From contig CAZLGJ010000012.1 of NCBI GenBank assembly GCA_964559075.1, positions 1-33,269 on the forward strand: 33,269 bases of DNA. Reading direction: 5' to 3'. The DNA is from Opacimonas sp964559075 (GTDB lineage Bacteria; Pseudomonadota; Gammaproteobacteria; Enterobacterales; Alteromonadaceae). A program made the translations under genes and the position numbers. Position 1 is the stretch's first letter, and every line of letters starts with the position of its first letter. This document shows positions 6,211-14,006 of the stretch, piece after piece. The notes beneath the pieces were generated by a model. It searched no databases. It worked only from the letters and a program-made list of their open reading frames with translations, and was not told where the DNA came from.

Positions 6211-8649
6211 ATGCCTGAGCTTCCTATCACGCCTCGGTTAGATGAGATTGCCACCACATTAGATCTGCACAAGCGTTTAGTGCTGGTAGCGCAACCTGGT
6301 GCAGGTAAATCAACGCAAGTGCCTCTAGCGCTCCTAACTCGTCCTGAATACGCTCAACAAACTATAGTGATGTTAGAGCCTAGGCGAGTAGCTGCTAAAG
6401 CGCTTGCCAGTTATTTGGCAACCTCGTTGGGCGAACAGGTTGGGCAAACCGTAGGTTATCAAATCCGCAATGAAAAGCGCGTCAGTCAAAATACGCGTTT
6501 GCTGATTGTTACCGAAGGGATCTTGACCCGAAAAATTCAACACGATCCAGAATTGAGCGGGATTGGTTGTGTGATCTTTGATGAGTTTCACGAGCGCAGT
6601 TTGTCGGCCGATCTAGGGTTGTTGTTAGCCAAAGAGATCCAATCAGGACTGCGTGAGGATTTGGCGCTGCTGGTCATGTCTGCCACCATGGACACCGTCC
6701 GTATTAGTGATTATCTGGAGCACGCGCCAATTATTGAGTGTGAAGGGCGCAGTTTCCCGGTGGCTATTGAACATCTGCCAACACCTAGTCACGTGCCCGA
6801 AGCAGTATGGGTAGGACAGTGTATTGCTAAAGCATTAGCGCAGTGTGAGCGTGATATCTTAGTGTTTCTGTCGGGTCAGAGCGAAATCCTGCGTGTCTGT
6901 GAGTGGTGTGAGCGTGAATTAGGTGAGCTTGCACAGTGGCTACCGCTCTATGGTGCCCAGTCGATGCAGCTGCAGCAACGGATTTTAGCCCCAGCAGCGG
7001 CAGCTGAAAATACGGGTAAACGACGGGTGATTTTGGCAACCAATATTGCCGAAACCAGCCTGACCATTCCCAATATTCAGTGCGTGATAGATACTGGCCT
7101 AGTCAAAACCAGTCAATTTGATGTGCGTAGTGGCTTAACGCGGTTAGTGACCGGCATGATTAGCCAAGCGTCTGCGACGCAGCGTGCAGGGCGAGCCGGC
7201 CGTCAGGCCGCTGGGCTTTGCTGGCGCTTATGGCCCGCCAAACAAGCGCTTATGCCCTTTAGTGAGCTAGAAATCGCCCGCAGTGATATCACTGATATGA
7301 TCTTAGAGCTAACCGCGTGGGGCTACACCGATGGTCAAGCGATCCCCTGGTTAGATGCCCCACCTGCTGCGCATTTACAATACGCTCAGCAGCAACATCA
7401 GCAGTTCGCTACGATTGATCCGCAGGGCAAGATTACCTCGCATGGCCAAGCGGTATTGGCTTATGGCATCGAAACTGCACATGCGCACTTACTCATTGCT
7501 GCTGCCAAATGCTCCGCAGAAGTACTCAGCGCGGGGATCATTATCGTGAGCCTGTTGGGTGAGCGCGATATATTGCCCTCCCCTGATTCGGTCGATATTC
7601 GCTTGCGCATAGACATGGTATTGACCGCTTTACAGGGCCACAAACCCGCTCGCAGTCATCACGCAGCCTTGCGCTCGGTGTTGCAGCAGGTGCGCCAAAT
7701 CGCTCGAAACATGGATGTGAACATCCCAACCCACCTTGCGGACGAGGCAATAGTAGAGGCCTGTTTACTTGGTTTTGCCACGCGGATAGCAAAACAAACG
7801 CAAGCTGGGTATACCATGGCGATGGGGAAAGGGGTGTATTTACCGCCTGAGGATCCCCTCGCAAAGGTGCGCTGGCAGGTGATACTTGATTGTGACGCGC
7901 AGCAGCAGCGCGGGCGCATTTATTTGTCCATGCCACTGCCTACTGCTGGCTGGCAAGACGCCTTACCGGTTAACCAGAAACTGGTGACTGACTATCAACA
8001 TGGAAAGCTGCAGGTCAAACAACAGACTCGCTTTGGCACGTTGATACTGTCAGAACAGGTGGTGACTGAACCTGATCCCATACAGTACCAAGCAGCGCTA
8101 GTGTCGTTGGTACAAGCTCAAGGCTTGGCTTTTTTACGTTGGGATGATGCGTGTGCACAGTGGCTTGCGCGGGTTACCTGGCTAGGCAGTCATGATGATG
8201 CATTTCCTGTACTGAACGAAACGCAACTGTTGGCGGATATTGAGACTTGGCTGTTTGCTTATCAAGAACACACCATCAGTGTTAAAGCACTGCAACACAT
8301 TCCCTTATTACCCTTGTTGCAAGCGACGCTCGATTATGAAGCACAGCAATTATTGAATAAGTATGCCCCCACTCACTATGTTGCCCAGTCAGGGAAACGC
8401 TTCATCATTACTTATAGTCAGCAACATGCCCCTACGGTGTCATTGCCTTTGCAAGCGGTAATGGGGGAAGTGTCCTCGCCCATATTGGCCAATGGGCGAG
8501 TGCCGTTGCGCTTTGAACTGCTTTCCCCTGCGCGAAGGCCGATTCAAACGACCCAAGACTTGGCCGGATTTTGGCAAAGCTCTTATCTCGAAGTCGCCAA
8601 AGAAATGCGCGGGCGCTACCCTAAACACAATTGGGACTTACCCAAGTAG
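6211..8649 (+). CDS. hrpB: ATP-dependent helicase HrpB
   Basis: An 812-residue DEAH-type superfamily 2 helicase, normal length for HrpB. Motif I is AQPGAGKSTQ (GAGKST at 30-35), motif II DEFH at 124-127 followed by ERS (the DEFH variant is usual for HrpB), motif III SAT at 157-159, ATNIAETSLTIP in the second RecA domain, and motif VI ATQRAGRAGRQ. An HA2-like helical region follows, and the HrpB-specific C-terminal domain ends with LEVAKEMRGRYPKHNWDLP, which is very characteristic. It is a cytoplasmic nucleic-acid-dependent ATPase of still poorly defined role. It begins 4 bases after the GST stop and is the last gene of the + strand run. Its end faces the chemoreceptor remnant 48 bases away, with no clear terminator between. 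Confidence 0.97.
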   Translation: MPELPITPRLDEIATTLDLHKRLVLVAQPGAGKSTQVPLALLTRPEYAQQTIVMLEPRRVAAKALASYLATSLGEQVGQTVGYQIRNEKRVSQNTRLLIVTEGILTRKIQHDPELSGIGCVIFDEFHERSLSADLGLLLAKEIQSGLREDLALLVMSATMDTVRISDYLEHAPIIECEGRSFPVAIEHLPTPSHVPEAVWVGQCIAKALAQCERDILVFLSGQSEILRVCEWCERELGELAQWLPLYGAQSMQLQQRILAPAAAAENTGKRRVILATNIAETSLTIPNIQCVIDTGLVKTSQFDVRSGLTRLVTGMISQASATQRAGRAGRQAAGLCWRLWPAKQALMPFSELEIARSDITDMILELTAWGYTDGQAIPWLDAPPAAHLQYAQQQHQQFATIDPQGKITSHGQAVLAYGIETAHAHLLIAAAKCSAEVLSAGIIIVSLLGERDILPSPDSVDIRLRIDMVLTALQGHKPARSHHAALRSVLQQVRQIARNMDVNIPTHLADEAIVEACLLGFATRIAKQTQAGYTMAMGKGVYLPPEDPLAKVRWQVILDCDAQQQRGRIYLSMPLPTAGWQDALPVNQKLVTDYQHGKLQVKQQTRFGTLILSEQVVTEPDPIQYQAALVSLVQAQGLAFLRWDDACAQWLARVTWLGSHDDAFPVLNETQLLADIETWLFAYQEHTISVKALQHIPLLPLLQATLDYEAQQLLNKYAPTHYVAQSGKRFIITYSQQHAPTVSLPLQAVMGEVSSPILANGRVPLRFELLSPARRPIQTTQDLAGFWQSSYLEVAKEMRGRYPKHNWDLPK

Positions 8650-8697
8650 CGTTTACGGCTGTTTGCATTCACACCTTGAATCTTAGACCTTACCGTC

Positions 8698-10218
8698 TCA
8701 TACCTTAAAAATACTAGCCTCTGCACAAAGAACTTTGGCGAGTTGTGCGACTTGCTCACTCGCTTCGGCATTTTCCTTTGAATCAGCGGCAACGAGTTGC
8801 CCAACATCGCGAATGCGTAAGATATTTTTATCGACGTCTTGGACCACTGTAGACTGCTCGTTGACGGCACTGGCAATTTCAGCAGTCATATGAGAAATGG
8901 CATGCATATTCTCTACAATCTCGTTTAGGGTCTGTCCGGCTTCGGTTGCCATCTGGGCGCTGTCCATGCCACTTTGTTTGCATTGGGTGACAGTGTACTC
9001 ACTTCGTCTGCTACCACCGCAAACCCTCGCCCTTGTTCACCCGCACGTGCTGCTTCGATTGCTGCGTTTAACGCCAGTAAGTTGGTTTGTTCAGCGATAT
9101 TTTTAATAACATCAATAACGGATGAAATGCCGTTACTCTTTTCTTGCAGGTGCAACATCATCGTGCCAGCTTCTACCAATTGCTCTGATAACTCATTGAC
9201 TTTAATAATGGTGTCATCGAGCTTTAACCTGCCTGCTTGGGCACTTGCTGTGGAACGTTCGGTTCTTTAGGTAGTTGATTGCGCGTTCAAAGCGATTTGT
9301 GAGGCAGTGGTGCCTAGTTTGGTAACGGCACTGGCAACCATGTCCGATTCTTGTGATTGTAGCGAGATGCCCTTGGAGGTCTTTCCAACACTAGTGGATA
9401 CTGTATTGGTTGCTTGAGACAATGAATCGACTGCGAGGTTGATGTTGCGAATCAAGTTTTGGAAGTGTTCCATGAAGACGTTGAAGTTTTTGGCAACATC
9501 ACCAATTTCATCATCTCGCTCGTGAACGCGGCGAGAAAAATCGTTGCTTTTGCGGATATTGGTTAATTCAGTTGCAATTGCTTTTAATGGTCGGATTCAA
9601 GGAGATCTTCTACACGATGCACAGTGGCGCGCATCGTGCCTCTGATACCGGATTCTGAATCAAGTCCAATTTCTTTGGTGGTCGTCACAAAATCGGTTAG
9701 CTCAATGATGTATTTCTGCAAGTAACTTTGTGTTGGGCCCGATAGTACCGGCATGAGAAGCTGGGCGTCGGAATAGAGTTTAGCAATGTATTGCTCATCG
9801 TGGCGCAGCATAAAGTCTTTTACATGTCTGCGCAGGGTCAAGAGTTTTATGTGTGCGTTACGGTCCCCGAGCTTTTCAATTTCGCGCTCCATCTCATGGG
9901 TGGCGTTGCGTAAGCGCCCATAGTGCCCACTGTCTTTATCCAGCCCTTTGAGCTACCACTTATCGATAAGTGCATTAAAAATACGGTGATATCCTGTCAA
10001 GTAGTCGTTTACCTGCTGCATTTTATCGGTCGGCAGCGACATTTTTTGCATGTCTCGCATAAGACTCTCGGTGATGCTAAGGGCGTTCTGGCTATTTAAC
10101 GCAAATTTTTCCCGATTATCTTGGATGCGTTATGAATGCTTTGAAGCAGTATGATGGCAACAGCAATGACGATAACCCCACCCATTGCGACTAATTTCTG
10201 TTGAATAGTGAGCGTCAT
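8698..10218 (-). pseudogene. Degraded methyl-accepting chemotaxis protein (HBM-like sensor, HAMP, signalling domain)
   Basis: Pieces of one chemoreceptor lie in order on the minus strand. The N-terminus (ATG at 10218 after AAGGAAC; first membrane helix VIVIAVAIILL) is followed by a frame change near 10125. A sensory region resembling the HBM fold continues to about 9590, interrupted by TAG near 9952 (IDKW-stop-LKGLDK). The second membrane helix appears to be deleted, because VHRVEDLLES joins almost directly to the HAMP segment RPLKAIATELTN in another frame. A TAA at 9267-9269 follows LNAQSTT. The hairpin tip IAEQTNLLALNAAIEAARAGE is intact, but after VVADEV about 30 residues are missing and the frame shifts; the tail ends ASIFKV at 8698. 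Two nonsense codons, several frame changes and two internal losses make function impossible. The intact genes around it argue against general sequencing error. Confidence 0.88.
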
Positions 10219-10333
10219 CGGTTGTTCCTTACAATGCATATAGCATTTTACTTACAATAGGATTAGTTAACGTATCGGCAATAACTTTTCTAAAATAAGA
10301 GAAATTTCACACTATAAGTATTTAGTGCTAGGT

Positions 10334-10876
10334 CTACTCCCAATCGACGCGATGCACTAATAAGCCAAATTCACCCGGTTGATTATCGCTTAGCATAAAG
10401 CCGAGCTGGCGCACAGCATGCCACTCTAGTGGGTCAGTATTAATCACAGTTTGTCCTCGCCATGTCGCGACAAAATCGGCGGGAGTAAGCGTGTAAGTAA
10501 TGATTTGGTTGGGCTGGGTTTCAAAGCGGGCAGCATAGGCGAGACCATCCCAGCGAGAGGTGGTTCTAAAGCGAATTTGGTAGGTTTTGCCATCGCCTTG
10601 TACAATAATGTTCAGCCTCGCTGCAGCAGAAAATGGCGCTCTGCTCAAATCTAAATGCCGTCTGACGGAAGCAAAGCCACCATTATTAGCAAGGGACATA
10701 TCACCAACAAAAGCAAGCGTGCCTTTATCCGTCACGCCGGCTAAGCTAGAAGAAATACCGCCCATTACGCGGTCGTCGATACTAGACCAAGGTGAGTCGG
10801 ATAAGTCCAATTCCCAAGGCGTAGACATAGTCATAGTGGAAAAGGACATGAATAATGCACACAGTGTAAGTCTCAT
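10334..10876 (-). CDS. CIA30 family protein (NDUFAF1-like beta-sandwich domain)
   Basis: A 180-residue protein. Residues 1-18 resemble a signal peptide. The rest matches the CIA30 domain: WSSIDDRVMGGISSS near the start, GGFASVRRHLDLS, then YQIRFRTTSRWDGLAYAARF and a final IGFMLSDNQPGEFGL-type strand (here LGFMLSDNQPGEF). Mitochondrial CIA30 proteins assist complex I assembly, but bacterial members are mostly uncharacterised and have a carbohydrate-binding-like fold, so no role is assigned. It lies 31 bases after the small exported protein gene on the same strand. No ribosome site is seen; instead the 10-base palindrome GTATTAATAC (10878-10887) sits directly before the ATG, which may be an operator or coincidence. 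Confidence 0.82.
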   Translation of the reverse strand: MRLTLCALFMSFSTMTMSTPWELDLSDSPWSSIDDRVMGGISSSLAGVTDKGTLAFVGDMSLANNGGFASVRRHLDLSRAPFSAAARLNIIVQGDGKTYQIRFRTTSRWDGLAYAARFETQPNQIITYTLTPADFVATWRGQTVINTDPLEWHAVRQLGFMLSDNQPGEFGLLVHRVDWE

Positions 10877-10907
10877 AGTATTAATACATTGTGGCGTGAT
10901 GAATAGT

Positions 10908-11246
10908 TCAGAAACTAATTTCAGTACTTAACAAAACAGTGACTGACTCGGCAGTCGTTATCGCTGGATCTTGATAATCAATGAACAAAATTTGTGGCTT
11001 TAAGGTGACGTGTTTTGCCCACTCGTGGCGATAGTGGACTTCAAAAAGGTAGAGTTCATCAATAGGCATAGCCGGTGCTAGCGATGTTTTTAGTAATAAG
11101 GCGGGATTCACTTGTGTATCGATCCACAAGGTATTTTGCAGAGCTTTGTCAGATTGGTGTTTCACGTGAAACGCCCACGCATCAAAAGGTTCACCTGACG
11201 CACGAGTGGCAAGTAGCAACAACAATGTGGCACACCATGTTTTCAT
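10908..11246 (-). CDS. Small exported protein of unknown family
   Basis: About 112 residues beginning MKTWCATLLLLLATRASGEP, a typical signal peptide with cleavage probably after ASG. The mature part of about 94 residues has alternating polar and hydrophobic stretches (ELYLFEVHYRHEW, TLKPQILFIDYQ, VTVLLSTEISF) and ends in phenylalanine, as many outer-membrane beta-strand proteins do, but it is too short for a full barrel. I do not recognise a family. The ATG at 11246 is preferred over a GTG two codons upstream because AAGGGG lies seven bases before the ATG. It precedes the CIA30 gene by 31 bases on the same strand, so the two are probably cotranscribed. Confidence 0.6.
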   Translation of the reverse strand: MKTWCATLLLLLATRASGEPFDAWAFHVKHQSDKALQNTLWIDTQVNPALLLKTSLAPAMPIDELYLFEVHYRHEWAKHVTLKPQILFIDYQDPAITTAESVTVLLSTEISF

Positions 11247-11315
11247 TAACACCCCTTATTTTCATCACAAAATGTTATCGGCATGTAAATCGACAGATTT
11301 AACGCACATTGGTAA

Positions 11316-11753
11316 TTAACGCAAAATGGTTCGTTGTCGCATCTTATTGGCAAACCACACCAGCAACAATGCAACCACCCAGATGGCGATAGTAAAGGCA
11401 ATCGCCCCTGCTGAATATAACGACGCCGGCGCGTGACTCATAAATTGATAAGCAAAGGATATAACCATTCCCGCAAACGAAGCCACGAATAGGTGCCAAG
11501 CGAAACGCGAGCGCAAGGCCAGTAACACTGAACCTAAAAACGCACCAAACACCCCAACCGCCCATGCAATATTGGCCCATAAAGGAAAAGAATAAAAATA
11601 ATTGCGTTGCGCTTCGGTAAAGTTTGCCATATAGGCCTCGTTCGCGGTGTGGGTCATCGTAAAATCCATTACCCCACCGCTGTTCCACAAAATCGCTAGC
11701 ACAGCGATCACCCAAAACCACCACGGGGTCGGATTAATTTTTTGAGTAGCCAT
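11316..11753 (-). CDS. Small integral membrane protein, about four transmembrane helices
   Basis: A 145-residue protein with four hydrophobic segments (around residues 11-28, 57-80, 84-106 and 112-135) and a basic C-terminus (NKMRQRTILR). The first helix is preceded by TPWWFW, and a polar loop with HTANEAYMANFTEAQRNYF follows helix one. This looks like a recurring family of uncharacterised gammaproteobacterial membrane proteins, but I cannot assign a function. The ATG at 11753 has a strong ribosome site (TAAGGAGA) five to six bases upstream. It is divergent from the TauE-type gene, sharing the 124-base region 11754-11877. Confidence 0.75.
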   Translation of the reverse strand: MATQKINPTPWWFWVIAVLAILWNSGGVMDFTMTHTANEAYMANFTEAQRNYFYSFPLWANIAWAVGVFGAFLGSVLLALRSRFAWHLFVASFAGMVISFAYQFMSHAPASLYSAGAIAFTIAIWVVALLLVWFANKMRQRTILR

Positions 11754-11877
11754 CAATATCTCCTTAAACAGCGTTTTTTATCTCACATTTAACCCTAGAG
11801 GATAAATTCTTTTTGTGCCAGTCTGTGATATATTCCTCCGCCTTTAATAGATGTGTTTCGTGGCTGGGATAACTGAA

Positions 11878-12636
11878 ATGAGTGAGATGGCGTGGTTGGT
11901 ACCTGAAGGATTTTCGCTAGTTGGCGCATTGCTCTTAGTTGTTAGCGCTGGGTTTACTTCGTTTGTATCCGCCGCCATGGGGATCGGCGGTGGCCTGCTG
12001 TTGCTGCTGATCATGGTGAATATCATGCCGCTGGCCGCACTCATTCCCGTACATGGATTGGTGCAGCTTGGCTCGAACACTAACCGTATGCTCATGACAC
12101 GCGCCCATATTCAATGGTCCATTGTGTCGTGGTTTGCACTAGGCGCACTGTTGGCAGCCGTCATTAGCATATTTGTTATAGTGCAGCTGCCGGTCAGTAT
12201 TATTCAGCTGGCAATTGGCGTGTTTGTGCTGTTAATGGTGTGGGGGATCAAGCCCAAAAAACGCGAGCTCACTTCTAGCGCGAGAGTCTTATCCGGTCTG
12301 ATTACGACGTTTTTGAGTATGTTTGTCGGGGCAACGGGGCCATTGGTCGCCGCCCTAATTCATGTGCAGCGCGCTGAAAAACTCGCGATTGTCAGTACGT
12401 TTTCGACCTGTATGACAATTCAGCACGGCCTTAAGATCTTGGTATTTGGTGGCCTGGGGTTTGTCTTTATTGAATGGCTGCCCTTGGTCTTTGCTATGAT
12501 TGCAGCAGGTGCGATTGGCACTTGGGTGGGGGTGCGCGTGCTACACTCGCTTTCGGCCGATATGTTTCAATGGCTGTTCAAGGGGATCATGACAATATTG
12601 GCGCTGCGGGCATTATATAGCGGTCTGTTTACTTAA
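11878..12636 (+). CDS. TauE/SafE family membrane permease (sulfite-exporter type)
   Basis: About 252 residues with roughly seven to eight hydrophobic helices. It shows the TauE/SafE hallmarks: the small-residue-rich first helix SAAMGIGGGLLLLLIM and, in the second half, TFLSMFVGATGPLVAALI, which is the internal repeat of the first. The family moves small anions such as sulfite, sulfoacetate or related organosulfur compounds across the inner membrane; the substrate cannot be predicted. I prefer ATG 11878 (with GGGA eight bases upstream) to ATG 11851, which has no ribosome site. It is convergent with the EamA permease gene, the two stop codons being only seven bases apart. Confidence 0.88.
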   Translation: MSEMAWLVPEGFSLVGALLLVVSAGFTSFVSAAMGIGGGLLLLLIMVNIMPLAALIPVHGLVQLGSNTNRMLMTRAHIQWSIVSWFALGALLAAVISIFVIVQLPVSIIQLAIGVFVLLMVWGIKPKKRELTSSARVLSGLITTFLSMFVGATGPLVAALIHVQRAEKLAIVSTFSTCMTIQHGLKILVFGGLGFVFIEWLPLVFAMIAAGAIGTWVGVRVLHSLSADMFQWLFKGIMTILALRALYSGLFT

Positions 12637-12642
12637 CACAGC

Positions 12643-13527
12643 TCACGTCAGTTCAGGTAACATCACCAGCACAGCCGCGATAGCTACGAGCAGCAGCGCA
12701 ATCAGGTCTTTTTTGGGGATCGGGGTTTTGAGGTACCATACTGAGACCAGCATCATAAAAAAGATCTCAATTTGCCCTAAAGTTTTCACGTAAGGGACAG
12801 CTTTAAGCGACATGGCATTAAACCATCCAAACGAGCCCAGCAAACTGGCAACACTGGTCATAAACACCAGTTTTGGTTGGGTAAACATGAGGCGCAGCAC
12901 GGCTTTCTCGCGAAGCCACATATAACTCACCAGCAGTACTGTCTGTAGCAATGTCACGACAAATAACACCCAGGCAGCGCGTTGCAAAAAATGCCCCTCA
13001 AGGCTTAAACTTGCCTCGCGAACCCATAACGAGGTAAGCGCAAAGGCCGTGCTGGAAAGTAAACCGATGGCTGCGGTTTGCCACGAAAGCGATGCGAGCC
13101 CATCTCGGCATGAAAAGAGCATGACGGCGCAGGCGCCGATGAGCACTCCAACCCACCCCAATAAAGTCAGGCTGGTGCCAAAAAATAGCAAACCGAGCAC
13201 CGCTGCTACAGGCGCCTCACATTTTGCCAAGCCCGCACCTATGGCGAAGTTTTGTTGCTTAAACAGAATGACCATGAGACCGGTTGCGATGATTTGCATC
13301 ACGGCAGCCAAGATTGAAAACTGCCAAAAATCCATAGTTAGCGCATGGACCTGTTTGCCCTGCTGTTGTTCGAGCAGCAAAATATAAACAAACGCAAAAG
13401 GGCTCGACCATAAAAATCGCGCTAAAGTTACCCCTGATACGCTTAAGGTATGACTGAGCTGACTTTGAAAGGCATTGCGGAACGCTTGGCTAAACGCCGC
13501 GATAAAAGTAAATGCAATCCACGCCAC
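12643..13527 (-). CDS. EamA/DMT superfamily permease
   Basis: A 294-residue polytopic membrane protein with ten predicted helices arranged as two EamA-type halves (about 1-140 and 150-294), ending IALLLVAIAAVLVMLPELT. DMT members export or import small metabolites; the substrate is unknown. The start is GTG (13527-13525); the nearest upstream ATG is followed directly by a stop. No strong ribosome site is visible. The gene starts 15 bases after the glutaredoxin-like gene on the same strand, so cotranscription is likely. Confidence 0.87.
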   Translation of the reverse strand: MAWIAFTFIAAFSQAFRNAFQSQLSHTLSVSGVTLARFLWSSPFAFVYILLLEQQQGKQVHALTMDFWQFSILAAVMQIIATGLMVILFKQQNFAIGAGLAKCEAPVAAVLGLLFFGTSLTLLGWVGVLIGACAVMLFSCRDGLASLSWQTAAIGLLSSTAFALTSLWVREASLSLEGHFLQRAAWVLFVVTLLQTVLLVSYMWLREKAVLRLMFTQPKLVFMTSVASLLGSFGWFNAMSLKAVPYVKTLGQIEIFFMMLVSVWYLKTPIPKKDLIALLLVAIAAVLVMLPELT

Positions 13528-13542
13528 GAGTTTACATCGGCG

Positions 13543-13917
13543 TTACGAAGCGGGAAAGGTGCTTTTGAGATAAGCGATAATCGCTTTTGACTCATATAGC
13601 CATTGGGTTTCATCGCTTTCATGATCGATGCGTAAACACGGCACTTTCACCTTGCCCCCGCCCTGCTCTAGTTCACTGCGAAAGGGCGAGCCTTGGGTAA
13701 CGGATTTTTTGGCAATCGGCAAATCGAGTTTGTACATCGTCCTGCGCACTTTGACACAGAACGGACAGGCACGAAAATGGTATAGGGTAAGGCTTTGCAC
13801 TGCAGCATTGATTTGCGCCTGCGCCTGTGGCGTACGCTTGAGAGGAAAGCCTCGAGTGATGAGATCGCATACCACAATGATATAACCCAGCGCGTTGCGC
13901 AAAAATTTGATCAACAT
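13543..13917 (-). CDS. Glutaredoxin / GST N-terminal-domain protein
   Basis: A 124-residue protein. A hydrophobic N-terminal segment (about 1-22, NALGYIIVVCDLITRG) looks like a membrane anchor. The remainder is one thioredoxin-fold domain with the redox motif CPFC in FRACPFCVKVRRTMYKL, the cis-proline region VKVPCLRID and the glutathione-site helix YESKAIIAYLKSTFP. It ends where a GST would begin its helical domain, so it is a single-domain glutaredoxin-like protein rather than a GST. It probably reduces disulfides or glutathionylated targets. A clean TATAAT on the minus strand (13969-13964) may be its -10 element. The 11-bp hairpin just upstream contains its only ribosome-site-like sequence (AGGGG). 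Confidence 0.85.
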   Translation of the reverse strand: MLIKFLRNALGYIIVVCDLITRGFPLKRTPQAQAQINAAVQSLTLYHFRACPFCVKVRRTMYKLDLPIAKKSVTQGSPFRSELEQGGGKVKVPCLRIDHESDETQWLYESKAIIAYLKSTFPAS

Positions 13918-13965
13918 AAAAAATATACCCCTGTTATGACGCTATAAAGTTCAGCAGGGGCATAT
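13917..13965 (-). terminator. Hairpin with T tract after the TonB receptor gene, also abutting the next start codon
   Basis: On the minus strand, ATATGCCCCTG (13965-13955) pairs with CAGGGGTATAT (13933-13923) over 11 positions with one G-U pair, and is followed by a run of T that reaches the ATG at 13917. This fits a rho-independent terminator for the receptor gene ending at 14007. The same stem contains the ribosome-site-like AGGGG of the downstream glutaredoxin gene, so an attenuator or translation switch is an alternative reading. Confidence 0.6.
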
Positions 13966-14006
13966 TATACACGGATATCACCACGCGGATATCACAGACG
14001 TACTAT

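Noticed and set aside
7541..7936. Long antisense open frame inside hrpB (131 codons, - strand)
   Set aside because: It lies wholly inside a perfectly conserved helicase gene, shows no recognisable domain, and is of the length expected by chance in this composition.
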